A stretch of 64,000 nt of DNA. Origin: Phycomyces nitens (Eukaryota; Mucoromycota; Mucoromycetes; Mucorales; Phycomycetaceae). Positions 12,363-23,896 of this stretch are shown in pieces. The stretch lies in NCBI GenBank assembly GCA_022702545.1, contig JAHRBC010000005.1:930001-994000 (forward strand), written 5' to 3'. Position 1 is the first letter of the stretch. Each line of letters starts with the position of its first letter. Below the pieces are notes generated by a model. It worked only from the letters and a program-made list of their open reading frames with translations. It was not told the origin of the DNA and made no database searches. A program made the position numbers and the translations under genes.

Positions 12363-14248
12363 ATGCAGCAAGATACCCTCACAAGCCTACCCTCCTTCAC
12401 CACCCCAGGATCGCCTCCTCTTGTCCCGGGAGAAAAGACTCCACGTCGTGCCTCGGTCTCTACCCAGACTGCCCGCTCTCCATCTCCTCCCCGTACCCCG
12501 CCAAGCGAGGAACAGAAGCACGACATCAAGGCCTACACCGTGTCTCAGGGTGAATTCGAGTCTGAGAAGCACTTTTATCCACGCGTCCTCAATGCACAGA
12601 TACATCCTCTTGTCCAGTCCTTCTTTACACTTGGAAATGACCGCATCATCGCCAGATACACACATCTCAACCCTCAGGTCAACCCTGATCTTCTCAAGCA
12701 GATCCTCTCCTATCGCCCCACCCACTTTCAATGGGCCGGCTCTGACCTTTTCAATGTAACTACCTCGTCTGGTCAGCGCCAGATGATTGTTATCGAGACA
12801 AACTCATGTCCCTCTGGCCAAAAGTCCATGCCCCTCTTGTCCGAGACAGACGAGCACAATGAGCAGGGAGGCTACAGACTGGTGATTGAGTCTGCTTTTC
12901 AAGAACAGCTTTCCAAGGCTGATCCTTCGCTCGGTGGTCTGGCCGTGGTCTGTGACAAGAACATGATGGAAGCAAGTGGGTATGCAGCGGTTCTGGCTGA
13001 TGTTGCCAAAGAGCATGTCTGGGTTGCTGAGTGGCATGTCGACGATCCTGATCCAAATGTAAAGTGGGCCGATCGAATCCTATATATCCGAAAGGACAAT
13101 GTCTGGCATCCTATTCGTGCCTGCTTCCGCTACCTCACCCAGAAGCCATGGAACCGCTTTCCTCTGGTTACAAAGACAATCGTAATGAACCAGATCATCA
13201 GTTGTCTCGCAGGTGGCCGCAACAAGATGATGGCTGCCAGAGCCTATGACTTTTACAACTCTGAACTTGTGGACTCTGGTCTCAATATCCGTACTCCAGA
13301 AACAATTAACAATGTTACCAGAGGGGAGATTCCCCTTTGGCTGCAGTCAATGGGAGGCCATGCTGTCCTCAAGGTTCCTTACTCCAATGCTGGTAGGTTG
13401 GCTTGCTTGCTTCTTTATTTACTTGGCACGACATTGACCCTCTATTAGGTCAGGGTGTCTATACAATCACAAACAACCATGAACTGGAAAACTTCCTCGA
13501 GCAGGATCACCATTATGACAAGGTATTGTGGGTTGGGTATGATTAGAGACAGCTGGACTTACTCTATCGCAGTTCATTGTCCAGTCCTTGGTTGGCAATG
13601 CATCGTGGTCCAGCATGTCGCGTACTGGTCGGTTCTATCATGTCGGAACCATTCCTAACAAGAAAAGCAACACATATGTAAGCGATCTTCGCATGATGGT
13701 TACAGGCAAGTCAAAAGAGGTTTCTGGTGTCGATCAAGAGCAAAGATCTTTTGGCTGTTATTAACCCCCCTCTTTTTTTTTGGTGTCCCTTAGGTAGTGA
13801 AAATGGCTTTAGACCCATCTGCATATACGGAAGAAAGGCCCGCCTTCCCCTTACTTCAAAGCTAGAATCTGATGGTAAGAATAAGCAAAGTTTTTTTGAC
13901 CCTTGGCGATTGCTAACCCCAAGTAACCCCCTCTCCCCCTTGTTTGATCACTCAGCTAATACTTGGGACATGCTTGGAACAAATCTATCGGTCAAACTGC
14001 CTGATGGTGGCTGGACCACGGACACATCGCGGCTCATTCTGATGGACCGAAAGGACTTTAATCAGCTTGGACTTGGAATTGACGATCTAATTGATGCCTA
14101 TATTCAGACCGTACTGGCCGTTATAGCCATTGACAGAATGGCTGTGCGACTAATGGCCAATGGAAAGTTTGACTATCAGCTCTTCCAGAGTTTAAACCCA
14201 GACAATGCACTCCTCAAAGAGATCCGGGAAGCCAACGAGGACTTTTAG
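12363..14248 (+). CDS. ATP-grasp-like protein of unknown role
   Basis: Five exons: 12363-13392, 13449-13522, 13573-13705, 13794-13874, 13956-14248; 536 residues. Intron 3 (13706-13793) uses a GC donor (ACAG|GCAAGT) and intron 4 starts GTAAG. The first 55 residues are Ser/Pro/Thr-rich and look disordered. The core shows [16 protein letters not shown] (about 145-160) and, across the first intron, [18 protein letters not shown], a Lys plus glycine-rich loop like the nucleotide-binding loop of ATP-grasp ligases. I do not recognise a named family. A carboxylate-amine ligase-type activity is possible but not shown. It has no signal peptide or membrane segment, so it is probably cytosolic. Composition and codon use resemble the neighbours, with nothing to suggest transfer. 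Confidence 0.8.
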
Positions 14249-15036
14249 AGCCTTTATTTTTACATTTTTGAATCAATGTCTTTAGTTTCTTCATGCTCTC
14301 ATTTCATCTACACATAGCCCCCCAAAATATATATATTTTTTTCCAGCCATAAAGCAAGAGCCTTTCTGGTTTACGACTCGTGTGAGTGAGAAAGATTAGG
14401 GCAAAAGATAGGGTATCCTATCAATCAATAAACAAGGTTTGTGTGCGTCGATCGCATCTCCAATTCATTTTTCACACTATTTTTTCTCAATTCACAGCCT
14501 GAGGTTTATCTCTACAGTAAAAATGGGTCACTTGATATACTGATATCACAGTCTAGCTTTGGCTTGCTATCATAATCGTATATATTGAATGAGATATTAG
14601 GATTCCGATGTTTTGGTAAACAATGACAGTAAGAGATGTCTCTGGGGATCCTGATCATGCTGCCAATTAAATTGGCAAGTTTTTCTATGAACAAAAAGCT
14701 CTAATAGTCTGTCACTCTTTATTTTCATAACCATAGCCCTGGCCTTATAGCACTTTATGTCTCAAAAGAGTCCAGTCTGTTTATTAGATGGCGATTGAAT
14801 ATCCCATACTTTTCTATGTATCTGCTGTATCTGTTGTATCAATACTAGGATCTAGCAAGAGATATCAAACTGTACCCAGGTGATACAAGCCATCCATCCT
14901 ACCCTCCTTTTGCATAGTATCTGTTTATACACATGTACACCTATAGATCGCACACACACACACACACACACACCTATATATATAAGGCCCATATCATTCT
15001 TGCCTAATTATTTGTCTTTCTTTTATCTTTACAAAC
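14249..15036. other. intergenic with (CA)n tract and TATA element
   Basis: No gene is seen. A perfect CA-dinucleotide tract at about 14950-14972 is followed by TATATATAAGG (about 14975-14985), about 55 bases before the permease start codon and a likely core promoter for it. Confidence 0.45.
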
Positions 15037-16999
15037 ATGGACCCAGATCACAAATTCGAAAAAGATATGACCATAGAGGTCGAAAACGCATCAGACTTTG
15101 TCAGAAGTGCAGACTCGATAGAATCCAAGACATGGCAGCAAAAGCTACGATACAACATCATACATTATTTTCCCCACTACACATTACAGACATCAGGTAT
15201 TTATTTGCCCATCAATATCATTCAACAAATACTCACATTTTGCGTGTAGGAATGGTCAGAACTGACGAAAGACCAAACTGGATCCAAACTATAGTCTATG
15301 GTATTCAGCATGTTCTCGCCATGTTTAGTGGAACTGTCTTGATCCGTAAGTCTTTACTACAAACATAAAACACCATACTAATTAATTTCAACTTGCAGCA
15401 TTGCTCATGGGATTCGACACCAATAGTATGTAAAATACATAGAAATCCAAAATAATAATAATATCAAGCTTACATTGCCTACTTTTAGCTGCCCTATTCT
15501 TCTCTGGCATATCTACAATCATCTTCTTTATTGTCACCAGAGGAAGAGTCCCATCCTACCTTGGAAGCTCTGGCTCCTTTGTCAGTGCCGTTTGTGCCGT
15601 AACAGGATATACCTATAGCCCCAGCACATTCAACCAAAACATGCCTTTTGCCCAAGGAGCTATCCTCATCCTTGGCATTATATATATTGCCATTGCTATT
15701 TTTGTCATTGCATTTGGCCATGCATGGCTAGAGTTTCTCATGCCACCAAGTAAATACACACCCTCCTTGTTCATAAGATCGTATTCTAACGACCTATTCT
15801 AGTTGTCACTGGCGCAATTGTCGCCGGCATTGGACTCCATCTCGCCTTTTCTGCCTTTACACAGGCAACCGCAACTTCCTTTGACACCTGGATGGCCGTC
15901 TCGACTGTCTTGATCATTATGCTCCTGTCTGTATATGCACCTCTTCCGTCCATACGTCGCATGTAAGAATCTTGTGATATAAATTAATGAATCTCTAACA
16001 CCTTCTCTCACAACTTAGGGCCATTCTTCTCGGTATGATTATTGGCTATATCATCAATCTTATCTGTGGCCTAAAGGGAGCCGGCCCCGCAATCGACTAT
16101 ACCTCCGTCAGTGCTGCTCCTTGGGTCCGTGGCCCAGTTATCTCGCATGAGCTTGTTTTTGATAGCAGATCTATCAGCACGATTGCCCCGCTCATTGTAG
16201 TTGTCTTGGCAGAAAATTTGGGCCATCTCAAGGCGCTTAGTTCCATGACCGAAAGACCAATGGAGAAATATCTCGGAGCTGCTTATCTCGGAGATGCCCT
16301 ATCGACCATTATGGCGTCCTTTGTTGGTGCCCCTCCCATGACAACTTACGCCGAAAACATTGGCGTTGTGGTAAATAAAGCTAAAATTTGTACGCGCCCT
16401 TTATTTTGTTCTTTTTGCTCACTCGTGTACCTACCTACCTTACCTTACCTAGGCAATCACGCGTATCTTTTCGCCACTCGTATTCCTTGTTGCCGCCATT
16501 GTGGCCATCATTCTGGGCTGCATTGCCAAGTTTGGTGCGGTTGTCCACACCATCCCACCTGGCGTATTTGGTGGCGTGGCATTCGTTCTGTACACAATCA
16601 TTGGCGTCACAGGCATTCGTATTTGGGTAATCAACGAGGTCGATTTCTTTGGTAAGTTTTTCTTTTCTTTTTTTTTCGTTTATAGAAACTTGATAACAGA
16701 TGCTTATCTTACTATCCCTACCAGATTCCCGGAATATTTTTGTGGGGGGAATTCCTCTTATGCTGGCTGCCACAATCCAAATACCAGTCCAAATGAACAG
16801 CTTTCAGTTGGATGGCATCGGTAGGTTATAAAACGCATAAAAAGACGATCAATTAAACATTCTTTATTTGATAGGTGCTGCCACTTTCTCGTCCATCATT
16901 CTCTATCACCTTCTGCAGGGTACAGAAGGCTGGAAGAACTATGGCAAGGCAGTCTGGCGTGTATGCCGCCGCCCTCTCAACCCTACTTCACCTGTATAG
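15037..16999 (+). CDS. NCS2-family uracil/pyrimidine permease (UraA/RutG type)
   Basis: Nine exons: 15037-15196, 15250-15345, 15399-15425, 15489-15749, 15803-15962, 16019-16370, 16453-16651, 16725-16820, 16875-16999; 491 residues. It is predicted to carry uracil or a related base with protons across the plasma membrane, with about 14 membrane spans. NCS2 signatures are clear: GIQHVLAMFSGTVLIP (the QH motif in TM1) and TTYAENIGVVAITRIFS (the ENxGxxxxTR motif with substrate-binding Glu). Start MDPDHKFEKD follows a TATA-like element. The match in length and motifs is to bacterial UraA/RutG/PyrP rather than to the longer UapA/UapC purine carriers or the NCS1 Fur4 proteins used for uracil by many fungi. 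It has eight introns, so if transferred from bacteria it is old. Exon 3 is only 27 nt. Confidence 0.9.
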
Positions 17000-17414
17000 A
17001 CCCCATTCATTCTCTTTTTTTCTTCTTCTTTTTTATAGTAGTAATAATCACCAATATCATGATATATAATCTCTTTTCTTTTTTTTCAAATAATAATTAT
17101 AATAATATTAATCATAATAATAATATACTTCCAGCTGTTTAAAATAACTCGGTATATCGTCTTTTATGGTAAATATTCGATTACTCAATCATAAGAGCGT
17201 TCAAAACAATTAAAAGAATAAGAAATCAAGGTTTGCAAACAAAAGAAAAGAAATGTAAAAAAGGGGGGGGTCCAGCTTTATACTATATAGATTATGTTAC
17301 AAGAAAGAACCAATCGATCATCGTATCAGACATGAAAAGAAGTTGAAAGATAGAATATAAGGAGTGAGAGATATGGGGGGGTGGGGGTGGGGGGAGACTG
17401 AATATTTGCATCTT
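17000..17414. other. convergent 3' intergenic
   Basis: The stretch lies between the stop codons of the permease and Scd6. It is AT-rich, with TAATAATAAT-like repeats at about 17090-17130 and G-runs at about 17262-17270 and 17373-17393. No gene is seen. Confidence 0.4.
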
Positions 17415-18202
17415 CTAGTTGGTTTGCTCCTGGGATACAGGCTACAAAGACATCAAGTTAGCCAACATGTTCAACTGTCAGGTAAGAAATATATAACTTA
17501 CTCTGTTACCCTGACGGTAGTTTTGGCTGGGGCTGTAATTGTTGCCATTGTTATTATTGTTGCCATTGTTACGGCCACGGTAACCACCACGACCACGGTT
17601 GCCACCCCGACCACGGTGGTTGCGGAATCTTGATTGATCAACTGTGGTTTGTCCAAACGTCTCCATGTTCAATCTACGCTCTTCCTGGAACTTGCCGCGA
17701 CGGTCAATGCTGCCCACAACATCAACTCCGTTATTACAGCCGTCCAATCCCTCACAACCATGTCACTTACCCATTCTGCTCTTTACGCTCTTTAGATTCG
17801 CACGAAATATTGTCAAAGAAGCTCTTTGCTCTATCATAAAACAGCTCGTCCGACACAGGAATCTGAACCTCTTCCTCCTCTTCCACAAATTCTTCCCTTT
17901 GTTCTTCCTCTTCTTCATGAGGCTTAGCTACTTCCTTCAACAGCTGATCTTTGTCGAACTTTGCATTTGAGGTCTCGAAATCAAAGTCGGATTTGGGAAT
18001 GCTGAGGCTCTGCTTATTGTGCTCTGGATTCTGGAATCGACCTCGGTTGTTACCACGATAGTTTCCACCGCCATTGTTGTTATTGTTGCCGTTGTTGTTG
18101 TTGTTGTTGTTATTGTTGTTGTTGTAGCGGCCTCGGTTGTTGTTGTTGTTGTTGTTCTGACGGTTGTATCCATATCCCTGCTGCTGGTTATGGTACTGTT
18201 GC

Positions 18203-18237
<35 letters not shown>

Positions 18238-19207
18238 GTGGTGGTGGTGAATATGAACTTCATCTACAGTCACCTTGCTTTCTTTGAGTTCGAGATCCAG
18301 CTCACTGACTTGCTTGGCAAGAGATTCTACAGCGGCACCATCAATCTCCTGTGCGGATCCCTCGGCCAAACCAGACTTGTGTCTCTCAAATGAGTCCCGC
18401 TTTGGTGCAATGATGGGCTCCTCACGAGACTTTGGTACTTCGGCACGAGTAGGGGGTACCTGAGTGTCTGCCAATGGCTGGGGTTGCATGTTTGGTGGAG
18501 GTTGTAATGGAGTCTGTGCTGGGTGCTGGGGAATCTGCTGAGGAGGATACCCAGGCGACTGCCAATACTGAGAAGTGGGCTGGTAGGGAGACATCATATA
18601 GGGGTTCATTGGTGGGTAACCCTTCATAACCGAGCTCTGCTAGATATAGCCATAAAATGGCAGCAAATGAGCAATAGTACATTGGTTTACAATACAATAA
18701 TAATAATAATAATAAACGTACCATGATTGCAGGGTCATTTGGCACAGGTGCAGGTGGGGGAGGTGTGGGCTTTGTAGGTGCTTCAAAGACCTGGAGATCC
18801 TTGATATCCGATCCGCGAAAGACGACAAAATCAAATACGTTTTCGGAAGGTGGGATCTCTTCTTCTGGTTTGCCTCGTCTGCCTTCTGTACCAAAAGAGC
18901 GTACTGGAATGCAAAAAAAAAAAAAAACAACGCACGCGTTTAGAGAATGGTGGTTTGAGATAGTTGTCTAGTCTTAATTACGCGTCCTTTGTGTCTCTAG
19001 ACTTTACATCATCCTTGCATGATTAGCTTACCTTTCTCTAGGGCAACCGTGGAATCCTGGGTGTTGATGCTGTGTAAAACTCCCACATAGCGAATGTCAC
19101 TCAAACTGATGAGCTATTTTGAATAAACAAGAGAGGTTAGACAGAATCGAGTGAGATGAATTGATACATGCTGAAATCTTGGAACCAATGTAGTTTTGGC
19201 CACTCAT
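17415..19207 (-). CDS. SCD6: Scd6/Lsm14 (RAP55) mRNP protein
   Basis: Six exons from the right: 19207-19172, 19113-19032, 18903-18722, 18639-17771, 17709-17502, 17441-17415; 467 residues. Scd6 proteins bind eIF4G, Dhh1 and Edc3 partners, repress translation and promote decapping in P-bodies. The Lsm14 N-terminal domain starts MSGQNYIGSKIS-LISLSDIRYVGVLHSI and ends near FRGSDIKDLQVFEAP. Proline-rich and poly-Gln segments follow, then long Asn-rich RGG-type repeats, the DFDF box (DFDFETSNAKFDK), the FFD box (FYDRAKSFFDNIS) and the TFG box (RRLNMETFGQT), then a final RGG region. The first intron has a GC donor (TCA|GCATGT); the only alternatives break the frame. The last exon (PVSQEQTN) is less certain: reading on past 17502 instead gives a short alternative tail. 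Confidence 0.88.
18060..18245. repeat. CAA/AAC trinucleotide tracts in SCD6
   Basis: GTT/TTG and CTG-type triplet runs on the + strand encode poly-Asn and poly-Gln on the minus-strand Scd6 protein. The runs are long enough to be length-variable between strains. Confidence 0.8.
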
Positions 19208-22189
19208 TGTATTTGACTTTGAGCAAAACAAGAGAAAGCCCCATCCAAAGGTGCTGACGACGTCTCTTTACCCAGTTAGTTTGTGACCTCTGAAATTTTC
19301 CCATCCCCGGTGTTTCAATGCATTGACTGCAGAGCTTGGTTTGGCCAAAAAGTAAAAGATGCCCCGAACTTTTGTATGAAAATGCTTCCAACCACGAGGT
19401 GTTCGAGATCCTAAAGGAGATCTGGATAGGAGAATGAGGCAAAGAAGAAGAAGAAGAGAAAGTATACTAGAGACCTCCATGTCTTTCTTGGCAAACATAG
19501 CCTTGTTCCCATTACTGCCACTTTTTTTAAAGAATCTTTAAACCATCTTTAACTGTGTAAAATATATCAATATGGTTTCATTATAGGATCTGGTAAATGG
19601 AGCTGATATCTATATTACTCACAGGGCATTAAAATATTTTATGCATTCTCAAGCCAAACCCAGGACTTTATATTTTCTCTAGCAGTAATCACCACAAGGA
19701 ATTTGTAGCGAGAATATATTGTTTTTTTAAGCATATATGCATAATCCAAGTCCATAGACTGGTATTACAAATACAAGACGTTCAAGTCTTGTGATCCACT
19801 TATACCCTATGGCTCTCTTGGTGTCTTTGTGGTTCTTTTATAGTACAAAGATGGCCTTGAGGAGGGTATCAAAGCGATATATTTGCAAAAGTACTCCCTT
19901 TAACTCTCAAATACTTTTTTTTACATTGTCCTGGTAGATTAGAACAATTAGGCCCCAATTTAAATTTATACTACAAACCAGGGATAAGAAATACAGACAA
20001 ATAACATAAATATGGCTGAATAGTAGTTACCGGCTTGGTATGCAGTCTACAGTTTGTTTAAATGGCATTCAAGACAGTTCTTTCTTTGATATTGTACTTT
20101 TAAACACTGGAAACATGGTAGCTTTCAAGAGAGCATAAGAAAAACCATGTTCAAAAGGACACCAATAAAAATAGACTGGTCTTTAATTAGTTTTATGTTT
20201 GTATCTTGCTTGAGATTGGGTATACCTATCTCAAGAGCCATTAGAGTCAAATCAAATCTGTTGGTGTCAATAAAAACCATACTGGTACCAAGAGTGTGCC
20301 TCATTATATATCATTTTTTTTTATTCATCTCGATAGTTAGACATTGGACTTTATATCCGGACATCCAGTTGCTCTACTATTTAAACACTTGTCATTGGTC
20401 ACTAGCACAAGTTGTTGAATAAGCATGCTAAATACCCTCTTGTGGCTTACATGGACAAATTATCAAGGTATTCAAGGTATTTAAGCCTTAAACTTTGGAC
20501 GCCTATTGATTTAAAAGTAGTAGTGGATTTGAATACCAAGATTGATATTTAGATACTAGCTTACCTTTAAATACAACCTTGTCAAAGTAATATTGCACGT
20601 CTTTCTGGTTTAAATATAAAGAGATGGACAGAGTATTATATATCCAACATAGTTTATCCCTCTTGGTCTATAAGAGCCCCCTCCCTCATTCTTATTTTCT
20701 TTTTTGCCAAAAAACCTAAAGTTGATATTCTCCGTTTCGATAATTGACTAGTTTAATATTTACATTTTAAAAAAATTAATGGTACCTTGCATTATTACTA
20801 GTATTATTATTATGATTATTATTATTATGATTATTATTATTATTTTAGATTTCTATAAAGTTTATATTATCCATACTTTGTCTCCTTGCTTCAAGGCACA
20901 AGCTTCAATACAGCCAAAAGATATATAGAGTATATACAATATTGTCAAGATGTCTCGTAATTGGTTCAAATGACTAGCAGTAGTAGATACGAGGGATTGT
21001 ATTTTCTAAAGGTATCCATATCAATCACCTCTAAAAAAGAAAACCTTTGTCTCTCTCTCTATATATTTTTTTTAAAAATTTTATCTCTTGATGATGAAGT
21101 CCAGTGAAGTTTGTTTGACTGGATAAACAAATAACAGATCAAAACTAACGTCATTTGTTCAAATATGACCAATTCACCCTTTTTAAACTTTGGGCCGTAA
21201 AGACAGCTAAACAATATGAACTCTTGATTATTATTTTTTGGCTGTCAAAAGAATTGAAGTGCATCAACTATTCCCAATATTTGGAGTTGACTGAAATGCG
21301 CCATTGGGCTTTACAATACATATAGTCTTATTTCCATGGTCCACTCATCTCCATTCTTTCTCTAATGGCGCATTCCTTATTCCCCTGGGCCCTTTATCGG
21401 CTTATAAAGGACTGATAAACAAGTATTCTAGAGGGATTATTTAATACGCGCACTCTATAAAAGCAAAAAGAAAAAAGAAAAAGCCTCTAGTGACATATTA
21501 TTGTTTAATTTCCATGTCTTTTGCAATAATCCAAAAGACATTTATACACATCTGTAGCTTGTAAGAATGCAATAAACGCTATATTTAAACCGTTATTAAT
21601 ATCCCAAAAGACAATATGTCTAGTGAATGCCACCTTGGACGTCAATCTCCCGAGATCAGACAGGCTTCTTTTTTTCTTTCTTTTTTTTTATTGAGATGAC
21701 TCTTTGTTTGCTTGGCATTGAAGGATATCAGGTTATGAGGCTCTGTCGAAATGAGGATTTCTTGGAATTCTATAGCCAAGAGGTGCTCATTTCGACCTGA
21801 CAATGTCACGCTTCTCTAAGCAACATTGGGAAAGCATAACAAACAGGCTTAGAGGTTTTGGAGTAACCGCAAAATGGACATGATTTGAGCCTGATTTACA
21901 TTATTTATATATATATATATGTATTATATAATGGCAGAAATTACTTGGGGTTTTTTTTTAAAAATAATAGTTTTGTATTAGGAATAATATAATTTTTTAA
22001 AGAGAGAAAAAAGACAAGATATTAAGTTGATTCAGCCTAGTAGAGTTCTATTTACACGTTCGTTTCATGTTTATGTGGCTTTTTTCTTCTTTAAATGAAA
22101 GAATTAGAAATGAATTCCAAGGGTGCCTCTGTTTGTAATGTACATATGGAGTGAGTATTAAGATGTGGATTATTGTAGTGCGGTATGAT
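19208..22189. other. 3 kb gene-poor AT-rich region
   Basis: Scanning both strands, I see no convincing exon. Frames at 19137-19498 (-) overlap the Scd6 start and 20147-20422 (+) lacks family features. ATT/GATTATT repeats lie at about 20795-20845. TATATA runs and oligo-A/T tracts are common. Confidence 0.45.
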
Positions 22190-22739
22190 TTAAGGGTATT
22201 CAGGTGTGGAGAAATAGATGGGCCGGATCCGGACAACCTTGACGGACCGGGCCTTTATGTTGAGCTGCTTGGCGCTGGTGCCCTGGAGTACCCGAACAGG
22301 AGCACCCTGACATTCCGGAGACTATATAATCGACAATAGTAAGTATCGATAAAAATAGAGTGGGGCGATCATTTATTTAAGAATAGATCTCTTACCCTGT
22401 AGAACGTTATCTTTGTCAAGGGATCATTGAGGTCTATTGAGCCAACGTGCTTTGATTGCAGGTTCCAACAGGGTGTAGATACGCCTATAATGATGGGTTT
22501 ATATATATGATTGCTTACAAACGATGTGACTTACTTCTTTTTCTCTTTGATCGAACTCGTTGTACGGTGCCTCTTCTGCTCGGTCGAGAATAGACGTCCA
22601 TTTGGAACTGACTTGGCCTCGATAGCTCTACTGGTTCTACTCCTCCGGTCTTTCTAAGCTTGTATGGCTGGCATGCCACCAATGACAGTGTGCAAAAGAT
22701 GAACAATAGGTGGAAAAGGATTCTACTGCGGTAAAGCAT
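22190..22739 (-). CDS. small basic secreted cysteine-containing protein
   Basis: Three exons from the right: 22739-22535, 22484-22396, 22321-22190; 141 residues; ATG at 22739. It begins with a clear signal peptide (MLYRSRILFHLLFIFCTLSLVAC). A basic stretch RVRSKRKRS (about residues 61-69) is a likely Kex2-type dibasic processing site, which would release a C-terminal domain of about 72 residues. That domain contains TPCWNLQ and then ITFYRSPECQGAPVRV followed by ARSVKVVRI. The ITFY...CxG...RSVKV pattern resembles one half of a beta/gamma-crystallin-like or killer-toxin-inhibitor-like beta sandwich found in small secreted fungal proteins; that is my inference only. Two cysteines remain after processing, enough for one disulfide. 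No function is assigned. The model joins in frame at both introns. Confidence 0.62.
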
Positions 22740-23269
22740 AGGAGAGAATAGAAAGGAAAAGAGGAGGTTTATTGGCCTACCAAACAGCAATTGGAGATTG
22801 ATATTGGGCTTGTTTATATAGACGATTTATTCTGGGATACAAAAATAGAGGGCTTCTTTTGTGGCAAAGCGACTGAGGAGTAGAAAGGCTTTTCTGGAAT
22901 AGAGATAAGAATAGCCTGGGCCAGATGGTAACACACTTCTTGGGATCATGCACGTCAACTGCTGATAGTAGCCCAAACTGAATGATACAGAATGTTGGCT
23001 CAAGGACTTGTATTTATTTGTTTGTCTTGGCCTTTTTTCTTTCTTTCTATTGACTGTTGGTCTTTTGTAGTCTTTCTCCCCGCCCATGCACATCTTTATT
23101 TTATTTTATTTTATTTTTAAATTCCAGACCATAATGCTGTTACACACATCAGCACAAATCTGACATGAAAAAAGGTTCCGTATGCCATGAAGAATGCCAC
23201 AAAAATAAGAGGCTTAAAGGAATAGACAGATTCCCTATTGTCTTTTTTTTAAATAAAATAATTTGCCAT
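22740..23269. other. intergenic, likely promoter of secreted protein gene
   Basis: No supported gene. It contains the upstream region of the secreted-protein gene (minus strand), including a TATATAA-like element near 22815-22821 and a TTTTA repeat at about 23095-23115. Confidence 0.35.
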
Positions 23270-23896
23270 CTAACCGATACGTGGCTCTTTGGCCGGCTTG
23301 TGACATAGATTGGCTGTCTCTACAGCATGGTGGCCCTTCTTCATCTTCTTTTTCTGCAACATTGTCCAAAGTCCTACGTTACCAATTCTCTTGAGATGAA
23401 ATAGACCCAGTGTCCGATTAGGCATTTCCTGTTCTTGATAGAAATACAGTTTCTTATGTGGTTGCTTAAAGTTTGATCGGATTCCAGTCCACTACCGACT
23501 CTTACGTCGTGCGAGGCATATTACTTGATTTAATCTTGCAAGATATCAAGCGGTTTCTACAAGTCTGCCTCTAAAAAAAACAAAGGAATATCATTAGGTC
23601 CATGGAAAACAGCAAGATTGATCTGCATCGATCTTATGGTGCTGCAAAAATAAAAGAAGAAGAAAGAGATTGTGATACAAGACAAGAAATATAATATTAC
23701 TATTACTATTAGTATTACTATTATCTATACAATCAATCTTTCGATTTTGCTGGTCACCAAAAAGAATAACAATAATTCCAAGGTTGCAAAATAAACCGAA
23801 TCCAGACTGTAAAAGAGGCTTGAAGAGAAGCACAATACTACAGCAGTAAAGTGAGATTAGCACCATGTCCACGAATCTGGCATTTGCCGCCGACAT
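23270..23896 (-). other. candidate small multi-exon gene, structure unresolved
   Basis: Two coding-looking islands lie on the minus strand. Right island: ATG at 23896 opens a hydrophobic two-helix segment (MSAANARFVDMVLISLYCC onward, about 47 residues to VILFG). Left island: 23491-23270 reads 73 residues in one frame after a TAG acceptor, starting WTGIRSNFKQPHKKLYFYQE and ending CHKPAKEPRIG; an internal ATG lies at 23425. Between them are ATTACT repeats and pyrimidine-rich acceptor-like sequence. I could not join the islands with consensus splice sites in a unique frame, and a second frame across 23491-23380 is also open. Not recognised; it may be a small membrane protein or chance. Confidence 0.25.

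Noticed and set aside
19137..19498. minus-strand frames upstream of and overlapping the Scd6 first exon
   Set aside because: The true Scd6 start (MSGQNYIGSKIS) lies in this interval in the wild-type Lsm14 frame; the other frames have no family support.
22740..22790. upstream extension of the secreted protein reading frame
   Set aside because: The extension starts with TTG; the first ATG (22739) is directly followed by an ideal signal peptide.
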